DNA from: Maioricimonas rarisocia
Lineage (GTDB): Bacteria; Planctomycetota; Planctomycetia; Planctomycetales; Planctomycetaceae
Length of the DNA: 64,000 bases
Assembly: GCF_007747795.1 (NCBI RefSeq)
Contig: NZ_CP036275.1
Coordinates: 7,370,001-7,434,000 of the forward strand
Reading direction: 5' to 3'
The position numbers and the translations under genes were made by a program. The notes beneath the pieces were generated by a model. It had not been told where the DNA came from and searched no databases. It was given only the letters and a program-made list of their open reading frames with translations. Shown one piece after another: positions 9,901 through 16,998 of the stretch. Position 1 is the stretch's first letter; the number at the start of each line of letters is the position of its first letter.

Positions 9901-10452
9901 CCCCCAGTAACCGAACAGGCACCCCAGCACGAGTCGTCGCTTGATGTCGTAGTGTCGGAACCGTTTGCCGTAGAAGGCTCCCATCGTAGTGACGATAATC
10001 CGTCGCGACTTGCCACGCTTGCGCAATTCGGCGACCAGGTCGTCGATCTTGTCCGCCCGGGCGGGGGCAAACAGTCTGGCGGCCTCGGTGCGGTGTGCTT
10101 CCGGAACGCATCGCTTGACGAACTCGCCGACCTCACGCTGCCATTTGGCGAAGAGTGCCGAGTTGTTTGGCGTGACGATGACTATCTTGTTGTAACAGCC
10201 GCGCAGATCGTCGCAGGGATGACCGCCATGCATGGCTCTGACGACCGAATAGGCGGTCGCCAATGCCACAAACGTCTTTCCCATACCGACTTCGTCGGCG
10301 ACGATCTGTACCTCCCACCGCTGGTCCAGATCGGAATGGAAGAACCGGGAGAGGAGTTCGTCGACGGTCGCCTCCTGCCGGTCCGCGTCACGACGGTCCT
10401 TGATCCGTGTCTTGTCCCGGCCAAGGTTGAATTCCTGGGAGCGCTCAATCAT
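6985..10452 (-). CDS. SNF2/Rad54-type superfamily 2 helicase, defence-associated
   Basis: 1155 aa from the ATG at 10452, whose first bases overlap the upstream gene's stop (ATGA), so the two are translationally coupled. A longer frame to 10776 would lie inside the PLD gene and is rejected. Walker A is ADEVGMGKT near residue 50, typical of RapA/SNF2-like enzymes. Motif II is VDEAHNW near residue 293. LLLTATPFQL is motif III, and the second RecA-like lobe ends with GQEGIDLHRHC and the arginine-finger motif QRTGRTDRIGS near residue 1035. The roughly 600 residues between the lobes are unusually long and of unknown function. It is probably a DNA translocase of an anti-phage cassette; it resembles DISARM DrmD in general type, but the neighbours do not make a DISARM locus. 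Confidence 0.85.
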   Translation of the reverse strand: MIERSQEFNLGRDKTRIKDRRDADRQEATVDELLSRFFHSDLDQRWEVQIVADEVGMGKTFVALATAYSVVRAMHGGHPCDDLRGCYNKIVIVTPNNSALFAKWQREVGEFVKRCVPEAHRTEAARLFAPARADKIDDLVAELRKRGKSRRIIVTTMGAFYGKRFRHYDIKRRLVLGCLFGYWGNRFNYAARDRLLHGAPDGWPISHRDLLDFTDEEQALLPFAESDVLNAVRKIDLYIDSNVEKLLTVCQDIATPYARRRGQDFRSNVIPRLDTIYTESLQYLLGSDLPMVIVDEAHNWKNGPSQGSNGYRGFMDLIGSRTRRALLLTATPFQLRPKEMLEILKIGESLQTSPQKMRSKERQERLRYHREEVIKPVLDGATTASRRFTRAWSKLPVSATTAALDVAWRSPSLVEARDQLNALAAEHGAACADRLREIVDRATGVLDPATRPLLQAALELFVHNSDLSHELGRLVIRHRRNTEHRLVRVGSEFQRGPDQVIDRPDRHVLHAAPGFDVRGEGELPHYLLMRCVSEMKGGKGKSSLGSALTGCYSTLNESSEGKAIRQRLTDGSNGRIYLDLLKQMVNEQSDERHPKVAHVVDAAVRNWRRGEKSLIFCFRTNTARRLHDIIGRRIQQDLDERKARCMGGANAFEKFASRLTRRTQNLVTLGLDRVLWSLMWNRRCDALANRRIEPADLELRDDEWPLVAQLALQYDVDLLGKEIDRVFLNRACEHVIARRLVAELKPRGLLKQILDSLRDCDWVSHPYGCGSHDEDEGAEGDAARFDERGVHHVYHFQGEPDRREIERVAGELRQRRQLQRDRHQQSVLDSYRQSPSLWLGDDASRTWETWSQNRQTVPGRTIAWMHEHLLELTLEHGETDWGSRLLVMQAIRRAVLRESVLVRLLPERSERDEADWGTLLVNAFFRPLPSQHESMADRIEVFLEDLKAASGSLADPQSARHALFDATRLKGQKFVALVAGSTDPHTRERVFSGFNTPLLPEVLVCTSVGQEGIDLHRHCRHVVHFDLAWNPAVLEQRTGRTDRIGSKTFRERHRGNGSVNSFLDIGVPFLAGTYDERMYEELRLRAQVFEVLTGGDLTADAPEGNDDQPHAEGTSCGVHFVPLPDAMVNDMRVTLHVWSDEPGNGPEEKFAEHFI

Positions 10453-12566
10453 TTCGCGATCTCCTGGAGACGCCAGTGGTTCCGGATGGTTTCCACATAC
10501 ACACCGAAACTCTCCGGCAGATCGTCGGCGTACTGGCGGGTGAGCTGAGTCAGCACTTCCTGGACTCTCCCGGTTGCATCCGTCACGAGAGCGGCCCAAT
10601 TGTCCTGATACTTGTCTGTCACCTCGGTGTGGCGGGCCGACTCCAGACACGCAAGGATCTCGACGAGCTGAAAGCCGGCAGCGGTGGGGGTCCGTTCTCC
10701 GTCCTGGACCGCCTTCAGAACGTGACGGGCCAGTGTGACCGGGCTGACCTGTCCCAACAGTGCCAGCCGCATGCACTGGGGCGGGGCCAGTGCCGCTCTG
10801 GCCAGGTCATCGCGGATGCCTGACAACGCCTCGACGAACTCACGAATGAGATACGACTGGATGCGGGACGTGTCGACGCCGAACAGCTCGTCCGTGTCAG
10901 TTGCTTTGGTTTCATCCTCTTCCTCCGGCTGGGCGGGTTCGGGATACAGATCTTCCCACGCCACCTGTCCCTGGTAGTAGGCAATCAGGTGCAATTCCGC
11001 GGGAGTTATTGCACCGGGACAAAGGGGCAGTTCCGCCCGGGCGTCCAACGCCACGTTGACCGGAACGTTCCTGCCGGTTTCACATTCAGACCACCGGACA
11101 CAGACTTCCTGTTCGCGGAGAATCCGCTCAAGCTGCTGCGGAGTGAGCGAAATGCGGACTTCCCTCTCGACAGGCCGATCCAAAGTCTTCTCGAAGAGAG
11201 GTGTGTCCGGGGCTTCGTCGTCGGTGTGGGTAATGCACCAGCCCCCAATCTCCGTGTCGGTGTCCACCTGGATCACCAGTTCCAGCCGGGAAAGATCGGA
11301 CGAGGACGGAACGAGACGTACGTCCTGCACAAAACGCGGCCAGGCCGATGCTTCCGGATTCGGTTCCGCCGCTGCAATTCTGCCGTGAGCGCTGCCGTTC
11401 AGAGAGACCGGTGCTCCCGTCGTGCGGGGGATCAGTCCCTGCAGTCCCGTTCGGTCCGCCCCGGTGCGTCGCAGAATCAGACCGGCTTCCAGATTGGGCG
11501 CGGACATGAACCCCCAGCCACGTCGCGTGAAATTTGCCGAGCCAAAGTAGGCCAACGATGTCTCGGGGCCTTCCACCAGAACCACCTTGGCGTGCAGCGA
11601 ACGCTGGCCAAGAAATCCAAGGCCCGGATCGATCTCTTCGGACGTAACCCGCGGGTCAACGGCCAGTGCCGTCGCGGCGACTCCCAGTGAAGCACTGTCG
11701 AAGGAGGCGAATGACTCAGGCAGTTTCGGCAGAAACGTATCGGCCGTTTCGGGCTCCGCACACGTGAGCAGGCGAAGCTCAGCCGCGTCCGCGAGCGAGT
11801 TGCGTCGGCGGAGTTCACTGAGGAACGCCGCCAGCGGTCCCAGCGTGTGCTCTGCGGACCAGAATGGCGAGACGATCGTGATCTGCCCGGCCGGCTCTCC
11901 GTCGGGCCAGTGCGAGAGAAACTGCTGCCAGAGAGGCGTTTCGCCACCGCCGGACCAGACAAACCACTCCTGCCTGAGGGCAGAAGCTATCGGCCAATCG
12001 GCAAGGAGTTCGTCGGCCAGTTCATAGACCCTGGAGACGCTTGCGGACTGCCACGGCTGCAAGCGGTCCCGGAACTGCTCAATCACCTCGCGGACCAGGC
12101 GGACCTCCCCAGGCCGGTCTTCTGACGCCGTCAGGACTGCTACCACTTCGCGGTTGCGGCGGTAGCCCGGTTCGGTCAGATTGGCGCTGCCGAGAATCAC
12201 GCGAATCGCTTTCTCGTAGACGCCAACCAGAACTTTGGCATGCAGGCTGGCTCCTCCCGGCATGCAGACCGGCTGCACCTCGATCCGCAGGGACCGTGGC
12301 CGGGCCCGGTAGGGATGGGCGTCCATCAGCAGCGTGGCGGCTTCGAGTTCCGACAGTTTCTTTTCGAGGGCGATGCGGCTCGACCAGCTGCGGTCGTCCC
12401 ACGCCCCCAGACCGAAGAGCGTCGGCAGGAAGTCAGTTTCGAAAAACTCGGGCTGCAGTTCGTAGGTGGTTCCGAGGAGACCCACCAGACGGCCATGCGA
12501 CTCGTCCGGCACCAGCCGGTCCATCAGTTTGCAGTCTGCTGAGGTGGACTTGGAAGAACTGCTCAT
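10449..12566 (-). CDS. Phospholipase D-like protein with two degenerate HKD motifs
   Basis: 705 aa. Two PLD half-sites are visible: SLHAKVLVGV followed by ILGSANL (residues about 107-130), and SLHAKVVLVE followed by AYFGSANF (about 322-345). In both, the HxK and GSxN elements are intact, but the Asp of HxKxxxxD is replaced by Val or Glu. PLD-fold proteins in defence loci are usually nucleases (for example DISARM DrmC, which is much smaller). The C-terminal half, about 350 residues, contains an acidic linker (EPAQPEEEDETKATDTDELF) and is unknown. Both ends overlap neighbours by ATGA, placing it in one transcript with the 453-aa gene and the helicase. Confidence 0.82.
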   Translation of the reverse strand: MSSSSKSTSADCKLMDRLVPDESHGRLVGLLGTTYELQPEFFETDFLPTLFGLGAWDDRSWSSRIALEKKLSELEAATLLMDAHPYRARPRSLRIEVQPVCMPGGASLHAKVLVGVYEKAIRVILGSANLTEPGYRRNREVVAVLTASEDRPGEVRLVREVIEQFRDRLQPWQSASVSRVYELADELLADWPIASALRQEWFVWSGGGETPLWQQFLSHWPDGEPAGQITIVSPFWSAEHTLGPLAAFLSELRRRNSLADAAELRLLTCAEPETADTFLPKLPESFASFDSASLGVAATALAVDPRVTSEEIDPGLGFLGQRSLHAKVVLVEGPETSLAYFGSANFTRRGWGFMSAPNLEAGLILRRTGADRTGLQGLIPRTTGAPVSLNGSAHGRIAAAEPNPEASAWPRFVQDVRLVPSSSDLSRLELVIQVDTDTEIGGWCITHTDDEAPDTPLFEKTLDRPVEREVRISLTPQQLERILREQEVCVRWSECETGRNVPVNVALDARAELPLCPGAITPAELHLIAYYQGQVAWEDLYPEPAQPEEEDETKATDTDELFGVDTSRIQSYLIREFVEALSGIRDDLARAALAPPQCMRLALLGQVSPVTLARHVLKAVQDGERTPTAAGFQLVEILACLESARHTEVTDKYQDNWAALVTDATGRVQEVLTQLTRQYADDLPESFGVYVETIRNHWRLQEIAK

Positions 12567-13924
12567 GCGTCTCTGGTTGCCCTGTTCAATGCGTCGGCGG
12601 ATGCCAGCCGGTAGGGATGCGGCGTAATGTCCGCCGGCCCGGTTGCTTCCCGGTCCAGGCCGCCCGTCCGCGTCATCGTCAGCGAGATTCGACCCGGAGC
12701 AGGACGTTCGAGCCAGGGGAGCTTGCGGCGACCGCGATCGAACTTTCCGTACTGCACGTCGCGGTGGCGGGCCATCAACGCGTCTACCAGTCCCGATGCC
12801 GACGTGCAGGCGGACGCGGCCTGTGCGAGAAACAGTCGGATGTCGGCGATATGGTCCAACCCCTCGCGAAACTGTGGCGACTCTGCCGTCTCCATCGCAG
12901 ACGTAAGCCGGCGGACTGCATCCGGCAGGTCGCTGCGGACTCGTTCAATGACGTGATCGCCCGATACAGTTCCGTCGTCGACGGCGGCAGACGGGACGGT
13001 CCGACAGAACCACAGCAGGCGTTCAAATCCGAGCAGGGCCAGACGGTAGCATTGCTCATAGGCAAGAATGGCCCGCACCGCGTCAAACAGGTCCCGGTTC
13101 TCCGGTTGCTGCTCTAGCTCCGGCAGGATCGCGGCCAGACGTTCCAGTTCTGTCTGATCCTCATTCTCGTACGGGAACTCGCTCAGCACGTTCGCCATGC
13201 GGGAACGGACCGGATCTCGATGGAGCGCCTCCGACAGACATCTCCGTTCGATGTCATAGTAGTCGCCGGCCACATGGACGCGACGACCCCAGTCGACGAG
13301 CGTCCTGACCGGAACATCGCCATCGGTGCGGACAGCCCGGATGATGCTTGCGGGGGTTTCCGATTGCTTCAGAAAGCCCCTGGCAAGCGGCTCACCCAGA
13401 CTGGGCGTCAGCACGAGCGTTTTGCGATCCCAAATCCGCATTTCATTGGCGACTGCGCCGTACATGCCGACGACGCCGTAGGGGACCTGGCGTGACAGCA
13501 GGGCGAAATCTGCGTGGACCCGCTTCTTGCAGGCGGAGAGGATCGCATCAGCGGCGCGCCTGGCGTAGCGGACGCCCCGAAGACCGCCCAGTGGCCGTCC
13601 TTCCCCATCCTCTTCGTGAAAGGCCAGGACATTGGCGAGTGCCCAGGACCGTTCGAACCGCAACAGGCAGTCGAGCCGGTCCCGATACTGCTGGCGAAGG
13701 GGTTGGCTGCTGTCGATGCTGGCCAGCGATGTGCCTGCACACAGTATGCTGAAGTACCGTGGACAATTGGCGACGTTGGTCAGACCGGGGAGGATCTTGT
13801 CGGCAAGGAACAGATAGCCCCGTTCGAAGCCGAGCGCGTCGAGACTTGCCGACGGCAGATCCGATGGATCGAAGCTGGTCAGGAAGACCGGAAAGCCCGT
13901 GCCCGCAATGGTCCCGCTGGTCAT
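12563..13924 (-). CDS. Unknown 453-aa protein heading the PLD-helicase cassette
   Basis: Begins MTSGTIAGTGFPVFLTSFDP at the ATG at 13924, with a GAGGAG ribosome-binding site 11 nt upstream. It ends in an ATGA overlap with the PLD gene. No motif I recognise. The sequence is soluble, with mixed helical segments, and the C-terminus has a basic strip KFDRGRRKLPWLERPAPGR. The first codons lie inside a 36-bp sequence that occurs again at 14829-14864, so the present start and leader were reshaped when the PEP-CTERM segment arrived. Before that event the gene would have begun about 13 bases after the brxHI stop and been part of the BREX transcript. Function unknown; anti-phage role inferred from context. 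Confidence 0.75.
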   Translation of the reverse strand: MTSGTIAGTGFPVFLTSFDPSDLPSASLDALGFERGYLFLADKILPGLTNVANCPRYFSILCAGTSLASIDSSQPLRQQYRDRLDCLLRFERSWALANVLAFHEEDGEGRPLGGLRGVRYARRAADAILSACKKRVHADFALLSRQVPYGVVGMYGAVANEMRIWDRKTLVLTPSLGEPLARGFLKQSETPASIIRAVRTDGDVPVRTLVDWGRRVHVAGDYYDIERRCLSEALHRDPVRSRMANVLSEFPYENEDQTELERLAAILPELEQQPENRDLFDAVRAILAYEQCYRLALLGFERLLWFCRTVPSAAVDDGTVSGDHVIERVRSDLPDAVRRLTSAMETAESPQFREGLDHIADIRLFLAQAASACTSASGLVDALMARHRDVQYGKFDRGRRKLPWLERPAPGRISLTMTRTGGLDREATGPADITPHPYRLASADALNRATRDA

Positions 13925-13930
13925 CAGCCC
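13895..13930. repeat. 36-bp perfect direct repeat, downstream copy
   Basis: Identical to 14829-14864 over all 36 bases. It covers the start codon and first ten codons (MTSGTIAGTG) of the 453-aa gene on the minus strand. The flanking bases differ at both ends. Confidence 0.95.
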
Positions 13931-14828
13931 GCTTTCTCCTCAATCGGAACAATCTGTCTCCGTCATCGTCGAACTATTCATTGTTCGTTCGTCTTTCTCC
14001 GACGGCGAGCGACGGCCGCACATCCGAGTCCACAGACGAATAATGCCATGCTGGACGGCTCCGGCACGATCTGCGTCCCCTCGACAATGAATCCAACCTG
14101 ACTGGCGTCAATGCCCCGCTGTGGAAATGAGTCATTCCAGCTCCAGACGGCCCCAGCCCCGTCATCGTTGTCCCGGTACCACAGATGCACGTAGTCTTCA
14201 TTAACAATCGTGTTCGTCGGCTCAGTTGATGCCCATCGCGAGAAGGAGAACGGTTCCCCTGTGATCCATTCGTAGGTGCCGTCCGTCTTCTCATCGGTCA
14301 GCCCGATCCACGCATTGGTGCCGGGCGCTGTGTGGTAGTTAATGGCAAACTGGTCCTGAAAACTTGTCCGCAGAAACTCGCTCTCGGCGAACGACGTGAT
14401 AGTCACCAGGTGTCCGGTCCCGCCGAACAGACTGAAGTTCTCCGCGGCATCACGGGCCTCGAACCACGTGATGTCCGGACCATCTGTGAAGACCAGTGCG
14501 TAATAGTGGTCGTTCCCGCCGGCACTGCTTTCCCACTGATGCGGCCCGAAGATCTGGCCGCACAGGCCGACGCGGGCACTTGTCGACAGTAGAAGCAGGA
14601 ATGCGCAAAGACGAGGAATCATGCAGTTCATTACGTGATGCACTCTTCTTGAAGGGAACGGAGTCAGAACAGACTTCAGATCTGTCGCCGTGGACGCGAC
14701 GAATAGCACGACCTTCGACTGCCAGCACGCGGCAGAAAGCTGGTGCGGTGGCTCTGCGAATGCCTGAGTCGAGAGATGCTCAAGCGTGTGCGGATCAGCA
14801 GATCGCGTTCTTTCAGAGGATGCGTCAC
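13931..14828. mobile_element. 898-bp inserted segment carrying the PEP-CTERM gene
   Basis: The segment lies exactly between two 36-bp direct repeats and interrupts an otherwise tightly coupled defence gene series. It contains one complete minus-strand gene (13978-14631) plus about 200 bp of upstream DNA, and no recombinase or transposase. I see no terminal inverted repeats. It is called mobile by inference: the repeats look like a target duplication, but 36 bp is long for a transposon. Recombination-mediated or replication-slippage insertion is an alternative. Confidence 0.55.
13978..14631 (-). CDS. Exported C-type lectin-like protein with PEP-CTERM sorting signal
   Basis: 217 aa from the ATG at 14631 (a second Met three codons later is equally possible). 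A signal peptide (IPRLCAFLLLLSTSARVGLCG) is followed by a lectin-fold domain: TWFEARDAAENFSLFGGTG, then HLVTITSFAESEFL, NAWIGLTDEKTDGTYEWITG and YVHLWYRDNDDGAGAVWSWN. The C-terminus is VPEPSSMALFVCGLGCAAVA followed by RRRR, a textbook PEP-CTERM tripartite tail (VPEP, hydrophobic helix, basic end) that exosortase would process. Such proteins go to the cell surface or matrix and have no known link to BREX. The frame upstream to 14886 is a product of the repeated DNA and is not used as the start. Confidence 0.88.
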   Translation of the reverse strand: MNCMIPRLCAFLLLLSTSARVGLCGQIFGPHQWESSAGGNDHYYALVFTDGPDITWFEARDAAENFSLFGGTGHLVTITSFAESEFLRTSFQDQFAINYHTAPGTNAWIGLTDEKTDGTYEWITGEPFSFSRWASTEPTNTIVNEDYVHLWYRDNDDGAGAVWSWNDSFPQRGIDASQVGFIVEGTQIVPEPSSMALFVCGLGCAAVARRRRKTNEQ

Positions 14829-14864
14829 GCCCGTGCCCGCAATGGTCCCGCTGGTCATCAGCCC
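14829..14864. repeat. 36-bp perfect direct repeat, upstream copy
   Basis: Second copy of the repeat at 13895-13930, located 35 bp after the brxHI stop codon. On the minus strand it still encodes the MTSGTIAGTG start of the 453-aa protein, followed by a 50-codon frame that leads nowhere, as expected for a displaced gene start. Confidence 0.95.
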
Positions 14865-14898
14865 ATCCTGCAGAGGTTCTCGTCATGAGACGATTCCA

Positions 14899-16998
14899 TC
14901 ATACAGAAACCAGCCGTACTTTCGACTCCAGTACACATTGCACAGCATCCGTGTCGCTCATCCGCTGCTCGAGCATCTCCAGCGCCAGTTCACGCGGTAG
15001 GCATTCGGAGAACTTCAGCCCGTCGAGCGCACTCTCGTCGGCCGCGGGACGCATGTCGGCCGCCGAGTGTTCTTTGAGCTGGCTGATGGCTGCTTCCACA
15101 TTCGCTAGCTTCAGGCTCGCGTCGAACTCCAGCGAGAAGCTGTCGCTCTTAACCGAACTGGTCAGCAGCGATGCCAGTTCGTTGGCGAGCGTGGCGTTGC
15201 CGGCACTGCCCGCGAATGTCCACCACTTCACGCCGTCCGCTCCGCCGACCACGACCGTCCCCTCCGGCTGCAGCCAGGGGTACTGCGTTCTCAATGCGTC
15301 GATCTGCTCCCGCGCCCGACGGGACCAGCACTCGCGATGATCCTCTCCCGCCAGGACGTGTTGAGCCGATCGGCACATCCGCAACCCCAGACCGGACCCC
15401 TGACCAAGCCATCGCGATCGCCCCTTCTCCTCGGTCGGCTCGACGTAGGCGATCCGTCGTTGCCAGTCGATGTGATTCACCTGCCAGGCGCGGCCTCCCA
15501 GCAGCAGCACGCGGGGGCCCTCCTGTTTGCCGAGGAAACTCATCTCGTCCACATAGCCGACTTCCCTGCGGCCGTGCAGGACGGCGAACAGCGGTGCGGA
15601 TACGAACACTGAGAAGAGTTCGAGAAAGCTCCTGCGGCCGAAGGTTTCTTCGCCGGTACGGCCCAGCCAGAGGAGTCCCTCGTCGTCCCACAGGATTTCC
15701 CGCTCCAGCATCCCGTCGAGGAGTTGCCGGCGCTGTTCCAGAGGGATCGACGCAAACCCCGCAACGGCGGCCACATGTTCGAACCAGTCCTGCCGGCCAA
15801 TGCCTCCCTCCTGCAGTGCCAGCGCCATCAACTGCTGAGAGAGGATGTGCAGCGGCCGCGGCGGGGGGACGATCGGTTCGACATAACCATCGCTCCACAG
15901 GTCAATCAGTGCCGCAGCCTGCAGCAGCGCGTCTTCCCGTGTGGCAAGGAACAGGCAGTTTCGCAGCGTGCCGGCCCGTCGGCCGGTCCGCCCCATCCGC
16001 TGCAGAAAACTGGAGACGGTGGTCGGAGCGTCGATCTGGATGACGCGGTCCAGGTCCCCCACGTCGATGCCCAGTTCAAGGACACTGGTGGCGACGATGA
16101 CGCAGTCGTCACGGGAGGCGAACGCTTCTTCGGCCTGCTTCCGCTGATCCGGACTCAGCGAACTGTGCGTGACGAACGTTGTCACGTCCAGGCCCCGCAG
16201 ATCGGTAGCGAGCTGCTCGGCACGCGCACGGCTGTCGACAAACACCAGCCGCTTCTCCCCTCGGTGCAGTCGCGAGATTACTACAGCCGCATTGTGCAGA
16301 GAACCGACGTAATCGAGCTTCACATCGGCCTGGCCCACCCCTTTGTCCGGAGGCAGGTAGACGCCACGCGGTCCCGCGCACGAACCGGCCAGCCAGTCGA
16401 CGAGGACGTCCGGATTGCCCACCGTTGCCGAGAGGCCGATCCGCTGCAGTTCCCGTCCAGCGAGTCTCGAGATTCGTTCGAGGACAGCCAGCAGATGCCA
16501 GCCGCGGTCGTCACCGGCGAACGCATGAATCTCGTCGATAATGACCATCTGCAGGTTGCTGAACAGTCCCCGTTCGTCGACGTTGCGGGAGACCAGCATC
16601 ACCTCGAGCGATTCCGGAGTGGTGAGCAGGCAGTCCGGCGGGTCGCGAAGGATCCGCTTGCGGGCGGTTGGCCGGATGTCACCATGCCACACCGCCGAGC
16701 GTCGTCCCAGCAGCGTGCAGTACCGCTGCAGCCGCACGTCGAGGTTGTTCAGCAGGGCCTTGATCGGGCAGATGTACAGGACGCTCAGACCAGTCCAGCC
16801 GGACGTCAGCATCCGGGAGAGGGTGGGAAACAGGGCTGCCTCGGTTTTGCCGCCGGCGGTGGGTGCGAGCACGATCAGATGCTCGCCTGAGAGAATCCGC
16901 GGGATAACCGCTTCCTGGAACGGTCGCAGCGATCGCCAGCCGAGGCTGTTGACGATGTGATGCTGAAGTGCAGGATGTAACTGCTCGAAGCTGCTCAC
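14899..16998 (-). CDS. brxHI: BREX type 2 Lhr-like DEAD/DEAH helicase BrxHI
   Basis: 699 aa. Helicase motifs are in order: LIVLAPTAGGKTEAALFP (Walker A, about residue 45), TTPESLEVML (Ib), MVIIDEIHAF (II, DEIH), LSATVGNP (III), VIVATSVLELGIDVGDLD (V) and QRMGRTGRRAG (VI). The post-helicase region matches Lhr-type enzymes. In type 2 BREX loci the helicase next to brxD is BrxHI, which fits the position here. The ATG overlaps the brxD stop (ATGA). It is probably a DNA translocase needed for phage exclusion. Downstream, the original neighbour has been displaced by the PEP-CTERM insertion. Confidence 0.9.
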   Translation of the reverse strand: MSSFEQLHPALQHHIVNSLGWRSLRPFQEAVIPRILSGEHLIVLAPTAGGKTEAALFPTLSRMLTSGWTGLSVLYICPIKALLNNLDVRLQRYCTLLGRRSAVWHGDIRPTARKRILRDPPDCLLTTPESLEVMLVSRNVDERGLFSNLQMVIIDEIHAFAGDDRGWHLLAVLERISRLAGRELQRIGLSATVGNPDVLVDWLAGSCAGPRGVYLPPDKGVGQADVKLDYVGSLHNAAVVISRLHRGEKRLVFVDSRARAEQLATDLRGLDVTTFVTHSSLSPDQRKQAEEAFASRDDCVIVATSVLELGIDVGDLDRVIQIDAPTTVSSFLQRMGRTGRRAGTLRNCLFLATREDALLQAAALIDLWSDGYVEPIVPPPRPLHILSQQLMALALQEGGIGRQDWFEHVAAVAGFASIPLEQRRQLLDGMLEREILWDDEGLLWLGRTGEETFGRRSFLELFSVFVSAPLFAVLHGRREVGYVDEMSFLGKQEGPRVLLLGGRAWQVNHIDWQRRIAYVEPTEEKGRSRWLGQGSGLGLRMCRSAQHVLAGEDHRECWSRRAREQIDALRTQYPWLQPEGTVVVGGADGVKWWTFAGSAGNATLANELASLLTSSVKSDSFSLEFDASLKLANVEAAISQLKEHSAADMRPAADESALDGLKFSECLPRELALEMLEQRMSDTDAVQCVLESKVRLVSV

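Noticed and set aside
7984-10548. Two long plus-strand open frames (7984-9096 and 9172-10548)
   Set aside because: They lie antisense to the SNF2-type helicase, whose helicase motifs are unmistakable. High GC makes antisense frames long.
13978-14886. 302-aa version of the PEP-CTERM protein starting at 14886
   Set aside because: The extra N-terminus runs through the 36-bp repeat and non-coding leader and lacks a signal peptide; the internal ATG at 14631 begins one.
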